This document shows, piece after piece, positions 19,072 to 28,967 of a DNA stretch of 64,000 nt. This DNA is from Tenebrionibacter intestinalis (GTDB taxonomy: Bacteria; Pseudomonadota; Gammaproteobacteria; Enterobacterales; Enterobacteriaceae). The DNA lies in the NCBI RefSeq assembly GCF_016632365.1, contig NZ_JAEPBH010000004.1, positions 1 to 64,000 of the forward strand, written 5' to 3'. Within the stretch, counting starts at the first letter, position 1, and each line of letters opens with the position of its first letter. A program made the translations under genes and the position numbers. The notes beneath the pieces are model-generated. The model ran no database searches. It was not told where the DNA came from and was given only the letters and a program-made list of their open reading frames with translations.

Positions 19072-20355
19072 TTAACCCGAGGCTTCGCTGGATTGTTTTT
19101 GAAACAGTTCTCTGAATACCGGGTAAATATCTTCCTGATCGCGAATATGCTGCATGGCGAAGTTTTCATACTGCGCCTGCAGATGTTCGTATTCACGCCA
19201 CAGGGTTTGGTGCGCGCGACGGGTGATTTCAATGTAGCTGTAATAACGCACGGCCGGCAGGAGCTTATGCGCCAGGATTTCATGGCACAGCGGCGAGTCA
19301 TCGGCCCAGTTGTCGCCGTCTGAGGCCTGGGCTGCGTAAATATTCCACTGCGCCGGGTTGTAGCGCGCCTTTACCACTTCATCCATAAGCTTCAGGGCGC
19401 TTGAAACAATGGTGCCGCCGGTTTCCTGCGAATAGAAAAATTCATGTTCATCCACCTCTTTTGCCTGGGTATGATGGCGGATATAGACCACTTCGACGTT
19501 TTTATAGGTGCGGCTGAGGAACAGGTAAAGCAGGATATAAAACCGTTTGGCCATATCTTTCGTAACCTGATCCATTGAGCCGGATACGTCCATCAGGCAG
19601 AACATCACCGCCTGGCTGGAAGGCTCCGGGCGTTTTTCGTAATTTTTGTAGCGCAGGTCGAATGTGTCGATGAACGGCACTTTTGCGATACGTTCGCGCA
19701 GTTCGGTAATTTCTTTACGCAGCCGCTCTTCTTCCAGCAGTTGCGCCGGTTCGCTTTTGGCTACCTGTTCAAGCGCGCCTTCCAGCTCGCGTAATTCACG
19801 ACGGCGGGCCGCAGTCATCGCCGTGCGGCGCGCCAGTGAGTTTTGCAGCGAACGCACAACGCTGATATTGGCCGGCACGCCGTTTGCCGTGAATCCCGCG
19901 CGGTGGGTTTTGTATTCCGTTAGCTGACGTTGCTGATTTTTTCTCAGGTTTGGCAGCGCCAAATCCTCAAACAGCAGATCAAGATACTCATCTTTGGAAA
20001 TCTGGAAGACAAATTCATCCTGCCCTTCGCCGTCAGGGCTGGCCTGACCCTGGCCGCCGCCGGAGCCGCTGGCGCCGCTCTGCGGGCGTTCGATACGATC
20101 GTTTTGTACGAAGTGATCGTTTCCGGGATGAACGCGATGGCGTTGGCCGCCGCGTCCCTGGCGGAATACCGGTTCGCTGATATCGCCGTTGGCAATGGAT
20201 ACCGACTCGCCGCTGTCTACATCGGTGACGGAACGTTTATTAATGGCCCCGGAGATCGACTGTTTAATTTGCGTCTTGTAACGGCGCAGAAAGCGCTGGC
20301 GATTCACTGCGCTTTTATTTTTGCCGTTAAGACGTCGGTCAATGAAATAGGACAT
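19072..20355 (-). CDS. yeaH: YeaH, VWA-like DUF444 protein
   Basis: YeaH is a DUF444 protein with a von Willebrand factor A-like domain that is co-expressed with the Ser/Thr kinase YeaG in the RpoS and nitrogen stress responses. The 427-residue protein keeps the [10 protein letters not shown] and [17 protein letters not shown] blocks at the N-terminus, a glycine-rich linker near residue 95, and the metal-binding [18 protein letters not shown] motif. The ATG at 20355 ([15 protein letters not shown]) matches homologues and has GGGGGAA just upstream; an ATG ten codons earlier is rejected. Confidence 0.95.
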   Translation of the reverse strand: MSYFIDRRLNGKNKSAVNRQRFLRRYKTQIKQSISGAINKRSVTDVDSGESVSIANGDISEPVFRQGRGGQRHRVHPGNDHFVQNDRIERPQSGASGSGGGQGQASPDGEGQDEFVFQISKDEYLDLLFEDLALPNLRKNQQRQLTEYKTHRAGFTANGVPANISVVRSLQNSLARRTAMTAARRRELRELEGALEQVAKSEPAQLLEEERLRKEITELRERIAKVPFIDTFDLRYKNYEKRPEPSSQAVMFCLMDVSGSMDQVTKDMAKRFYILLYLFLSRTYKNVEVVYIRHHTQAKEVDEHEFFYSQETGGTIVSSALKLMDEVVKARYNPAQWNIYAAQASDGDNWADDSPLCHEILAHKLLPAVRYYSYIEITRRAHQTLWREYEHLQAQYENFAMQHIRDQEDIYPVFRELFQKQSSEASG

Positions 20356-20462
20356 AGTTCCCCCAACAGCTTCTGTCCGGTGCACAAAGGCGCTGCGGAT
20401 GCCCGCAGCCTTTTTCCTCTGCTATGCCGTGCGTAATTTATTGCACGGCGACGCATTTCGCT

Positions 20463-22397
20463 TTATGACGATTTACGCACGCGCAGATACCATTCACACA
20501 GCAGGCGCACCTGTTTGCGGGTGTAGCCTTTCTCCATCATACGGTCGACAAAATCGTCGTGCTTTTTCTGCTCGTCAGTGGAGGTTTTGGCGTTGAATGA
20601 AATGACCGGCAGCAACTCCTCGGTATTAGAGAACATTTTCTTCTCAATCACCGTGCGCAGCTTTTCGTAACTCGTCCAGTTCGGGTTGCGGCCGTTGTTT
20701 TGCGCTCTGGCGCGCAGTACGAAGTTTACAATTTCATTACGGAAATCTTTCGGATTACTGATGCCCGCCGGTTTCTCGATTTTCTCCAGCTCGGCGTTCA
20801 GGGATTCGCGATCAAAAAGCTGCCCTGTGTCAGGGTCGCGGTATTCCTGGTCCTGAATCCAGAAATCGGCATAGGTAACGTAGCGGTCAAAAATATTCTG
20901 GCCGTACTCCGAATAGGATTCCAGATAGGCAGTCTGGATCTCTTTGCCGATAAACTCGGCGTATTTGGGGATAAGATAGCCTTTCAGGTGTTCCAGGTAA
21001 CGTTCAGCCTGCTCCTGAGGGAATTGCTCGCGCTCAATTTGCTGCTCCAGAACAAAGAACAGGTGTACCGGGTTGGCCGCCACCTCTGCATGGTCAAAGT
21101 TGAACACGCGCGAGAGGATCTTAAACGCAAAGCGCGTAGACAGGCCGTTCATGCCTTCGTCCACGCCCGCATAATCGCGATACTCCTGATACGATTTGGC
21201 TTTCGGATCGGTATCTTTTAGCGTTTCACCGTCATAGACCCGCATTTTAGAATACAGGCTGGAGTTTTCCGGCTCTTTCAGGCGAGAAAGAATAGAGAAG
21301 CGCGCCAGGGTTTCCAGCGTGCCCGGCGCGCAAGGCGCGTGGGTGAGTTCGCTGTGGTTAAGCAGCTTCTCGTAGATCTTCATCTCTTCTGAAATACGCA
21401 GGCAATAAGGCACTTTGACGATATAAACGCGGTCAAGGAACGCCTCGTTGTTTTTATTATTGCGAAACTGCACCCATTCCGATTCGTTAGAGTGGGCAAG
21501 AATAATGCCGTTAAACGGCAGCGCGGAGATGCCCTCGGTACCGTTGTAGTTGCCTTCCTGGGTGGCCGTCAGCAGAGGGTGCAGCACTTTAATCGGCGCT
21601 TTAAACATCTCGACAAATTCCATAATCCCCTGGTTGGCGCGGCACAGGGCGCCGGAATAACCATAGGCGTCCGGGTCGTTCTGGGCGTGATTTTCCAGCT
21701 TGCGGATATCCACTTTCCCCACCAGCGCCGAGATGTCCTGGTTATTCTCATCGCCGGGTTCGGTTTTGGCGATAGCTATCTGTTCAAGTATTGACGGCCA
21801 CACCTTCACAACGCGAAACCGGGTGATATCGCCGCCGAACTCGTGCAGGCGCTTGGCCGCCCACGGGGACATAATTGTGCCGAGGTAGCGGGTGGGGATG
21901 TTGTACTCTTTTTCCAGGATCTGCGCGTCTTCCTGTGGGTTAAACAGGCACAGGGGATGGTCATTGACGGGGCTGCGTTCGCCGTTTGCGCTCAGTACGT
22001 AAATAGGTACACGCTGCATCAGCGCCTTCAGGCGCTCGGCCAGCGACGATTTACCGCCGCCCACGGGGCCAAGCAGATAAAGGATTTGTTTCTTCTCTTC
22101 CAGCCCCTGAGCGGCGTGTTTAAGATAAGAGACAATCTGCTCGATGGCTTCTTCCATGCCATAAAACTCTTCAAACGCCGGGTAGCGGGCGATCACGCGG
22201 TTTGAAAAGAGACGGGACAGCCGCGGTTCCAGGGCTGTGTCGACCATGACAGGTTCACCGATAGCCATTAACAGCCGTTCGGCCGCATTGGCATAGGCGC
22301 TGCGGTCCTGGCGGCAGACAGTAAGAAACTCCTGTAGTGTGAACTCTTCGTCCTTGGCCGCTTCATAACGCTGGCGATAGTGATCGAATATATTCAT
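20463..22397 (-). CDS. yeaG: YeaG, PrkA-type Ser/Thr protein kinase
   Basis: YeaG is a PrkA-family serine kinase with an N-terminal AAA-type ATPase module; it acts in sustained nitrogen starvation and stationary phase. The 644-residue length equals that of E. coli YeaG. Visible motifs are the P-loop GPVGGGKSSLAERLK near residue 105, the following NGERSPVNDHPLCLFNP block, and the C-terminal KKMFSNTEELLPVISF segment. The start at 22397 (MNIFDHYRQRYE) is favoured by homology; six extra codons are open upstream. It precedes yeaH by 107 bases, giving a yeaGH operon. Confidence 0.96.
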   Translation of the reverse strand: MNIFDHYRQRYEAAKDEEFTLQEFLTVCRQDRSAYANAAERLLMAIGEPVMVDTALEPRLSRLFSNRVIARYPAFEEFYGMEEAIEQIVSYLKHAAQGLEEKKQILYLLGPVGGGKSSLAERLKALMQRVPIYVLSANGERSPVNDHPLCLFNPQEDAQILEKEYNIPTRYLGTIMSPWAAKRLHEFGGDITRFRVVKVWPSILEQIAIAKTEPGDENNQDISALVGKVDIRKLENHAQNDPDAYGYSGALCRANQGIMEFVEMFKAPIKVLHPLLTATQEGNYNGTEGISALPFNGIILAHSNESEWVQFRNNKNNEAFLDRVYIVKVPYCLRISEEMKIYEKLLNHSELTHAPCAPGTLETLARFSILSRLKEPENSSLYSKMRVYDGETLKDTDPKAKSYQEYRDYAGVDEGMNGLSTRFAFKILSRVFNFDHAEVAANPVHLFFVLEQQIEREQFPQEQAERYLEHLKGYLIPKYAEFIGKEIQTAYLESYSEYGQNIFDRYVTYADFWIQDQEYRDPDTGQLFDRESLNAELEKIEKPAGISNPKDFRNEIVNFVLRARAQNNGRNPNWTSYEKLRTVIEKKMFSNTEELLPVISFNAKTSTDEQKKHDDFVDRMMEKGYTRKQVRLLCEWYLRVRKSS

Positions 22398-22794
22398 GGC
22401 ATGCCGTCCTTTCATTTTTTAGCACAGGTGATAAGAGCCGTTCATAAGAATAGTGGAGGCTCCCGAAAGTTGTACACTGACACCGCAGCCCAGGCGGGGC
22501 GCTGGCTCAGGGTTTAGCACCTACTTCACATAAGCGTAGATGTATTTAAGAAACTTGCATCCAGCCCGGAATAATTTCCAATGACATATCAATAACTCAT
22601 CTGCCGGCAACGTATCTGCTTACAAAAAACAGGCTGTGAAACACAGCATGCGAGCGCGGTTGTGAATATGCTGCGCGCGCGAATCGGAGAACTTACTGTG
22701 TTTTCAGGTATTGAGAGGAAGTAAAATGCCAGGAGAGCGAAGGAGAATGCTACACTTCGCTCGCTGATTATTTGATTAAAGGATTGAACACATT
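22398..22794. other. Divergent promoter region yeaG/mipA
   Basis: About 400 bases between the divergent yeaG and mipA starts, without a gene. It must hold both promoters; yeaGH is sigma-S dependent in E. coli, but I cannot assign a specific site with confidence. Confidence 0.45.
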
Positions 22795-23541
22795 GTGACC
22801 AGATTCAAATTTCTGCTACTGTCTGCGCTTGTTGCAGGTTCAATGAATTCGGCGTACGCAGAAGGCAAGTGGTCGCTTGGCGCAGCGGCCTTAGTCCAGA
22901 GTTACCCGTATAAAGACGTGGATACCAAAGTCTATCCTGCGCCGATTATTGGTTATGAAGGGGAGCGCTTTTATTTCCGTGGTTTTAACGCCGGGTACTA
23001 CCTGTGGAATGATGAAACGGACAAGCTATCGGTAACGGCGTGGTATAACCCGCTGCATTTCCGCCCAAAAGATAGTGATGATGCTGGCCTGCGCCGCCTT
23101 GATTACCGCAAATCCACGATGATGGCCGGGCTGTCTTACGCCCACTATACCCCTTATGGCTTCCTGCGCACCGTGCTTGGCGGCGATGTGCTGGGCGAGA
23201 GTAACGGCATTGTCTGGGATCTGGCCTGGCTTTATCGCTACAGCAGCGGCGGCCTGACTTTGACGCCGGGGATTGGCGCAACCTGGAACAGCAAAAACCA
23301 GAATGATTACTATTATGGCGTAAGCCGCCATGAATCTACCCGCACCGGGGTGGGGCGCTATGATGCCGATAGCGACTGGAATCCTTATGTTGAGCTAACG
23401 GTCAATTATCGTCTTAACGATAGCTGGAGCGTATACGGCATGGGCCGCTATATTCATCTGGGCAGCGAAATCAAAGACAGCCCGATGGTGGATACGTCCT
23501 GGAATGGCATTGTGCTGACGGGCGTAACTTACAGCTTCTGA
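22795..23541 (+). CDS. mipA: MltA-interacting outer-membrane protein MipA
   Basis: MipA is an outer-membrane beta-barrel protein that scaffolds the lytic transglycosylase MltA with PBP1b in E. coli. The 248-residue precursor has a signal peptide ending in AYA (about residue 22), and barrel strands such as FYFRGFNAGYYLWNDETDKLSV, RKSTMMAGLSYAHYTPYGFLRT and a C-terminal aromatic strand ending in GVTYSF, the usual outer-membrane insertion signal. The start is GTG with AGGA 11 bases upstream. A strong terminator follows. In E. coli yeaE lies on the other side; it is missing here. Confidence 0.93.
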   Translation: MTRFKFLLLSALVAGSMNSAYAEGKWSLGAAALVQSYPYKDVDTKVYPAPIIGYEGERFYFRGFNAGYYLWNDETDKLSVTAWYNPLHFRPKDSDDAGLRRLDYRKSTMMAGLSYAHYTPYGFLRTVLGGDVLGESNGIVWDLAWLYRYSSGGLTLTPGIGATWNSKNQNDYYYGVSRHESTRTGVGRYDADSDWNPYVELTVNYRLNDSWSVYGMGRYIHLGSEIKDSPMVDTSWNGIVLTGVTYSF

Positions 23542-23583
23542 TAATGACGAGGCCATCTGCGCAAACCCGGTGAGTTTAATGCT

Positions 23584-23620
23584 AAAGAGGGCAAAAACAC
23601 GTTTTTGCCCTCTTTATTCT
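23584..23620 (+). terminator. mipA terminator
   Basis: Perfect 15-bp stem (23584-23598 with 23601-23615) rich in A on the left and T on the right, so it can end transcription on both strands. Confidence 0.85.
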
Positions 23621-23850
23621 CTTTATTGCGAGATTGCGAGCGGCTGAAAACTGATATTGAATGCCGCCACGCTGCGGCGGGGCAGTGTTGTTTTCCCCAC
23701 GCTGAATAAAGGGTCGCTGCAAAACCGGATAAAACAACGGCCCGGGCTTAACGCTATTCATTGTCGATTGCGTAAGCAGGGTATAAAAGCCGCATCTGTT
23801 TTCAGGCGAATAGATGCCGGTTAGCTTAGCCAACCGGCAGCAGTCCAGGT

Positions 23851-24729
23851 TTATTCCACCACGCGCAGCGTGACGCTAAGGCAGGAAGGCGCCTGCGGGC
23901 GCGCCCTTTGCGGCGTATTGATGGCGGCCGTCTCCACACAAACGAAGGTTTGATAGCCATCGTCCGGCATGTCTCCCATGCTGGCAGATAGCGCCGGGCC
24001 GGGATTCCAGCCCACAACGTTGCTATGGTGGCGGTGCGCGACTTCAATCACGCGATGCAGGCGGGCATCGTGGATCAGGCTGCGGGCCTCAGGCGCGAGG
24101 TAGATGCGGTCGGTACGGTCCGGGAATGTCTGTACGCCGTCCGCCAGCTCGCCTTCGCCGCCGGCGACTTTATCCACATACCGCTTGCCAAGCCCGCTCA
24201 CCTTCACATCATTGATATTCCCTACATTAAAGTAGCTGTGCAACGCGCAGGTGGTTTCAAAATCCCCGTGCGCCTCCAGCGCAATATTGCAGGTCTTTGC
24301 GAGGGAAAAACGGGCGTAAAGCGTGAACGCGTGCGGCCACTGGCGAAGCGTATCGTCGCTGGATTTTAGCGTAAGCGTTAGCTCCACGCCTTCGTCGGTT
24401 TCCTGATAAGCGTCCAGCTTCCACGGCAGGTTACGGACAAAACCGTGTGCGGGCAGGCCTTCCTGCGCCGCCGGGCCGAACCACGGCCAGCACAGCGGCA
24501 CGCCGCCGCGAATGGCTTTGCCGCGTGCGAAGGCGGTTTTATCGCTCAACCACAGCACCTCCTCTTGCTCCTGCGGCTTCCAGGCCAGCAGGTGAGCGCC
24601 CTGTAGCGCCACGGCGGCGCGTACGGCGGGGTGGTTGACGACCAGAATGTCCAGTTCGCCCATCTGGCGGCGGGTCAGCGACGGTGTCAGTATTTCCTGC
24701 TCCGGCAGGGTAAAAATGGTGGCAATCAT
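23851..24729 (-). CDS. yeaD: Glucose-6-phosphate 1-epimerase-like YeaD
   Basis: YeaD is an aldose-1-epimerase-fold enzyme thought to interconvert the anomers of glucose 6-phosphate. The 292-residue protein carries RGGVPLCWPWFGPAAQEGLPAHGF near residue 80 with the catalytic histidine, the ALHSYFNVGNI block with another conserved histidine, and VVGWNPGPALSASMGDMPDDG with the active-site region. The ATG at 24729 (MIATIFTLPEQ) has AGAGGA 8 bases upstream; in-frame ATGs further up lack this. It follows gapA with a terminator between them. Confidence 0.93.
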   Translation of the reverse strand: MIATIFTLPEQEILTPSLTRRQMGELDILVVNHPAVRAAVALQGAHLLAWKPQEQEEVLWLSDKTAFARGKAIRGGVPLCWPWFGPAAQEGLPAHGFVRNLPWKLDAYQETDEGVELTLTLKSSDDTLRQWPHAFTLYARFSLAKTCNIALEAHGDFETTCALHSYFNVGNINDVKVSGLGKRYVDKVAGGEGELADGVQTFPDRTDRIYLAPEARSLIHDARLHRVIEVAHRHHSNVVGWNPGPALSASMGDMPDDGYQTFVCVETAAINTPQRARPQAPSCLSVTLRVVE

Positions 24730-24780
24730 CAGCGCATCCTCTGTCATTGATCCGTAAGCGCAGGCTGCGGCAGAAACAGA

Positions 24781-24804
24781 AAAGGGCGACCGAAGTCGCC
24801 CTTT
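24781..24804 (-). terminator. gapA terminator
   Basis: On the gapA strand, the stem AAAGGGCGAC/GTCGCCCTTT with a TTCG tetraloop is followed by TCTGTTTC. It lies 23 bases after the gapA stop. Confidence 0.88.
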
Positions 24805-24827
24805 ATCAATCACTGCCTCATCTCGTC

Positions 24828-25835
<1,008 letters not shown>

Positions 25836-25866
25836 CTATTTGTTAGTGAATAAAAGGTTGCCTGTA

Positions 25867-25894
25867 AAATTACAAAAACCTTACGCAGCGTCAA
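25867..25894 (-). promoter_or_regulatory. gapA main promoter
   Basis: On the minus strand TTGACG (25889-25894) and TAATTT (25867-25872) are separated by 16 bases. Position and sequence correspond to the constitutive gapA P1 promoter of E. coli as I remember it. Confidence 0.6.
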
Positions 25895-26168
25895 GCGGAA
25901 TCGTGTCAATCATTGCGACAAATCAATCCGCTGAATCACCGATTTGCGTCCGATTTGCCTTCACTCTTCCTGTCGGCTGCAACCCACATGGGGGCAATAC
26001 GCAGGATTTTAAAGGGGAAGAGCGGTAAATGTGTGAGCAGGGTCACAAATACGCCCTGGGCTGTACCCGTTGGAGGAGTGTAGAACAAAAGTTGCCACCT
26101 TGCTGTTAATGTTTTGTTATAATCCCGGCTATCCTTGAGAGCGAAACGTCGTGTTAAGCAGGTGTATT

Positions 26169-26579
26169 ATGTCCGACAGCAAAACCTCTGAAACATTAAA
26201 AAAGCGCCTCTCTGAAATGCAGTTTTGGGTCACGCAGCAGCGCGGCACGGAACCGCCGTTTACCGGACGCTTGCTGCACAATCAGCGCGATGGCGTATAC
26301 CATTGTCTGGTATGCGACGCGCCGTTGTTCAGTTCACAAAGTAAATTTGATTCAGGCTGCGGATGGCCGAGTTTTTATGAGCCGGTGAGTGAAGGGGCTA
26401 TTGAGTATATCGAAGACAATTCACACGGTATGCAGCGTATTGAAATTCGCTGCGGCAAGTGCGGGGCGCATCTTGGCCACGTTTTTTCTGATGGACCGCA
26501 GCCTACCGGCGAGCGTTATTGTGTGAACTCTGCGTCGCTGAGTTTTTCAGACGACGACGGCGAACAGGTAAAGGGATAA
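26169..26579 (+). CDS. msrB: Methionine-R-sulfoxide reductase B
   Basis: MsrB reduces the R epimer of methionine sulfoxide in proteins, using thioredoxin. The 136-residue protein has the two zinc-binding CxxC pairs (CLVCDAP and CGKCGAH), the [10 protein letters not shown] motif and the catalytic cysteine in [11 protein letters not shown] near the C-terminus. The ATG at 26169 is preferred to one 6 codons earlier because AGGTG lies 5-9 bases before it and family members begin here. It is divergent from gapA and followed by yeaC. Confidence 0.96.
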   Translation: MSDSKTSETLKKRLSEMQFWVTQQRGTEPPFTGRLLHNQRDGVYHCLVCDAPLFSSQSKFDSGCGWPSFYEPVSEGAIEYIEDNSHGMQRIEIRCGKCGAHLGHVFSDGPQPTGERYCVNSASLSFSDDDGEQVKG

Positions 26580-26620
26580 AGAAACGTTTCAGCTCACTAT
26601 TCCAACAGGAGACGGACACC

Positions 26621-26899
26621 GTGAATATTGATGAACTGATTAGCGCTGTTACGCCGCAGGTGTATGAGCGGCTGTCCACGGCCGTGGCGCTGGGGAAATG
26701 GCCGGACGGGGTAGCGCTGACGCCAGAGCAAAAGGAAAACGCGCTTCAACTGGTGTTGCTGTGGCAGGCGCGCCATAACAGCGAGCCACAGCATATGACG
26801 GTTGGCACCGATGGCCAGATCGTAATGAAAAGTAAACAACAGCTAAAAGCGCTGTTTGGCATTGGGCCTGAGGCGATTGCCACGCTTAAGCCGGAATAA
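26621..26899 (+). CDS. yeaC: YeaC, DUF1315 family protein
   Basis: A 92-residue soluble protein of unknown function. The family core is clear: YERLSTAVALGKWPDGVALTPEQ, then LQLVLLWQARHN and the KSKQQLK block. Translation starts at GTG 26621 with AGGAG nine bases upstream; the frame remains open further up into msrB, but homologues begin with MN(L/I)D as here. It follows msrB by 41 bases and both are probably read together. E. coli has the ydjE-ydjL cluster after it; here a terminator and pncA follow at once. Confidence 0.9.
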   Translation: MNIDELISAVTPQVYERLSTAVALGKWPDGVALTPEQKENALQLVLLWQARHNSEPQHMTVGTDGQIVMKSKQQLKALFGIGPEAIATLKPE

Positions 26900-26968
26900 A
26901 TCCGGCGCGCGAGGCGCTCCGGAGCGGCGAAAAGGCGGTGAAGGGTTAACGCCACGCCATAAAAACAG

Positions 26969-27001
26969 CGCAGGCGGCAGGCTGCGCCGCCTGCGGTTTT
27001 T
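26969..27001 (+). terminator. yeaC terminator
   Basis: Stem CGCAGGCGGC (26969-26978) with GCCGCCTGCG (26986-26995), then GTTTTT; A5 precedes the stem, so it may also serve pncA on the other strand. Confidence 0.82.
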
Positions 27002-27045
27002 CACGCTATTGTTTTAGCCTGCCCTACAGGGCGCAGCGTCGTTTT

Positions 27046-27696
27046 TTAATGCCCGCGAGGGTCTTGTTCCAGCCAGTCAGCAAGCGTATACAGCCTGGCG
27101 CCTGCCGCCGCCATCTCCCGCAGCGCCAGAGCGCTGTCCTGTGCGCCGATGTTGACGCCGCGGCATCCGTCGGTAATGACGTTGACCCGGTAACCGAGCC
27201 GCAGCGCGTCGAGCACCGTAAATTTTACGCAGTAGTCAGTGGCAAGCCCCATGACAATCAACTCGTGAATGCCGTGATGCGCCAGCCAGCCGTTAAGCTG
27301 CGTTTGCTGGCGCCGGCCATTGTCAAAAAACGCGCTGTAGCTGTCAATGGCCGGGTTTTCCCCTTTGTAGAATACGGCGTCAATCGCCTGTTGCTTAAGC
27401 TGCGGATGCAGCGCCGCACCGTCAGTATGCTGTATGCAGTGATCCGGCCACCAGGTCTGGGGCAGGCCGTCCAGTTCGCCCTGGGTAAAAGGCTGCGTCT
27501 GCTGCTGGCTGGCAAAGCTGCCGTGGTTGGCCGGGTGCCAGTCCTGGCTTGCCAGTACCGCATCGCCGCGCGTTTTACACCAGGCTATAAGTGCGTTGGC
27601 GACGTCAGGCGTGCTGTCGGCATCCGCCACGGCCAGCGCGCCGCCGGCACAAAAATCATTTTGCAGGTCGATAATCAAAAGCGCGCGTTGCGTCAT
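27046..27696 (-). CDS. pncA: Nicotinamidase PncA
   Basis: PncA deamidates nicotinamide to nicotinate for NAD salvage and activates pyrazinamide. The 216-residue isochorismatase-fold protein has the catalytic aspartate in LIIDLQNDFCAGGAL, the metal-binding SQDWHPANHGSF, the WPDHC motif and the nucleophile cysteine in MGLATDYCVKFT. The ATG at 27696 has GGAGA 7 bases upstream; an ATG six codons earlier is less likely. It begins 10 bases after the ansA stop, so the two form an operon. Confidence 0.95.
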   Translation of the reverse strand: MTQRALLIIDLQNDFCAGGALAVADADSTPDVANALIAWCKTRGDAVLASQDWHPANHGSFASQQQTQPFTQGELDGLPQTWWPDHCIQHTDGAALHPQLKQQAIDAVFYKGENPAIDSYSAFFDNGRRQQTQLNGWLAHHGIHELIVMGLATDYCVKFTVLDALRLGYRVNVITDGCRGVNIGAQDSALALREMAAAGARLYTLADWLEQDPRGH

Positions 27697-27706
27697 AGCG
27701 TTCTCC

Positions 27707-28723
27707 TTATTCATCAGTGGTGAGCTCGCCGCGCAGGTTCTGCGTCATGGCGCTGCGAATGTCGTCTGCGGCCAGCTTTTTGCTCAACAGCCAGTGTAGT
27801 TTGGTTAGCGTGGCTTCCACTGTCATATCGGCGCCGCCCACTACGCCTGCCTGCGCCAGCGCGTTGCCGGTGGCATAGCCGCCCATGTTTACCTTGCCGG
27901 ACATGCACTGGGTGAGGTTGACCACGACGATGCCGCGTGCGCTGGCCTGCCTGAGTTCATGAAGAAAATCGCTGTTTTGCGGCGCGTTGCCCACTCCGTA
28001 GGAGCGCAGGATCAGCGCTTTCACCGGCTGGCGCAGGAAATTTCTCACCATATCGGCGCAAATGCCCGGATAAATGGTCACCACGCCAATCGGCTGCGGC
28101 GTAATATTATGGACGACCAGCGGGCCGCTTGCGCCGGGGGCAGGCGGCGTATTCAGGCGGCGAATATGGATACCGGCTTCCAGCAGCGGCGGCAGATTCG
28201 GCGAGGCAAAAGCGTCAAAGCCGTCAGCGTGCGCTTTAGTGGTTCGGTTGCCGCGATAAAGCCGGTTGTTGAAAAACAGCGTAACTTCGTTAATCGGGTA
28301 GTTGGCGGCAACAAACAGCGCATTAAGCAAATTGGTTTGGCCGTCGGAGCGCAACTGTGCGAGTGGGATTTGAGAGCCGGTCACAATAACGGGCTTTGCG
28401 AGGTTTTCGAGCATGAAAGAGAGCGCCGAGGCGGTGAACGCCATCGTATCGGTTCCGTGCAGGATAACAAAGCCGTCGTATTCGTCGTAATGGTCGCGTA
28501 TATCCTCGGCAATATGCTGCCAGTCGTCCGGCGTCATATCCGATGAGTCCATCAGCGGCTGGTATTCATGAATGGTGAAGGCCGGCATTTCGGGGCGGTG
28601 GAATTCCGGCATTAGCGCAAGCTGGCGCTGTAAATGGCCGGAGACCGGAATATATCCCTGCTCAGAACGCTGCATACCAATAGTCCCGCCGGTATAGGCG
28701 ACATAAATAGATTTTTTTTTCAT
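27707..28723 (-). CDS. ansA: Cytoplasmic L-asparaginase I
   Basis: AnsA hydrolyses asparagine to aspartate in the cytoplasm with low affinity. The 338-residue protein equals the E. coli length and carries both asparaginase signatures: VAYTGGTIGMQRS with the nucleophilic threonine near residue 12, and LHGTDTMAFTASALSFML near residue 90. It precedes pncA by 10 bases. Repeat copy C lies in the gap between sppA and ansA, which could affect transcription entering ansA from sppA. Confidence 0.96.
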   Translation of the reverse strand: MKKKSIYVAYTGGTIGMQRSEQGYIPVSGHLQRQLALMPEFHRPEMPAFTIHEYQPLMDSSDMTPDDWQHIAEDIRDHYDEYDGFVILHGTDTMAFTASALSFMLENLAKPVIVTGSQIPLAQLRSDGQTNLLNALFVAANYPINEVTLFFNNRLYRGNRTTKAHADGFDAFASPNLPPLLEAGIHIRRLNTPPAPGASGPLVVHNITPQPIGVVTIYPGICADMVRNFLRQPVKALILRSYGVGNAPQNSDFLHELRQASARGIVVVNLTQCMSGKVNMGGYATGNALAQAGVVGGADMTVEATLTKLHWLLSKKLAADDIRSAMTQNLRGELTTDE

Positions 28724-28782
28724 GAAATAACCCGGGCCGCGAAGAAACAGGGGCAGAGTATAGTGGGGTAGACGGAAAAAAA

Positions 28783-28800
28783 CAGCCCGCAGCGCGGGCT
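28783..28800. repeat. Distal copy of duplicated sppA terminator stem
   Basis: The 18-mer CAGCCCGCAGCGCGGGCT is repeated exactly at 28941-28958, on the other side of repeat copy C. It is a hairpin (AGCCCGC/GCGGGCT). On the sppA strand this copy is followed by seven Ts, so it retains the original terminator U-tract. Confidence 0.85.
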
Positions 28801-28940
28801 CAGGTTGTTGACAAAGAAGGAAAAAACGGGGTTTTACCTTCTTTGTGATAAGCAGGCGAAAATCAATGCATTGATTTTCCTTATTTTTTATTGCGTTTCA
28901 CCCATCCTGTCCGCGACAGGATGGGGTTTGTCAGCAGTTT
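28801..28940 (-). repeat. Dispersed hairpin repeat, copy C (140 bp)
   Basis: Third copy, inverted relative to A and B, and differing from B at only about a dozen positions. It has the same inverted ends and three internal hairpins. It is inserted immediately next to the sppA terminator stem, with an exact 18-base duplication of that stem on both sides (28783-28800 and 28941-28958). No coding sequence is inside. It is the clearest case of the insertion pattern. Confidence 0.9.
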
Positions 28941-28963
28941 CAGCCCGCAGCGCGGGCTTTTTA
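28941..28963 (-). terminator. Proximal copy of sppA terminator stem
   Basis: Stem AGCCCGC/GCGGGCT preceded by an A5 tract on the sppA strand, but followed by the repeat instead of a U-tract. The matching U-tract lies beyond the distal copy at 28783-28800. Confidence 0.7.
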
Positions 28964-28967
28964 TGGA

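Noticed and set aside
23616-23850. Possible yeaE remnant between mipA and yeaD
   Set aside because: E. coli has yeaE here, but no stretch of the gap resembled its protein in any frame.
26092-26123. msrB promoter with TTGCCA and TATAAT
   Set aside because: The TATAAT at 26118-26123 is good, but the spacing to TTGCCA is 20 bases, too long to assign with confidence.
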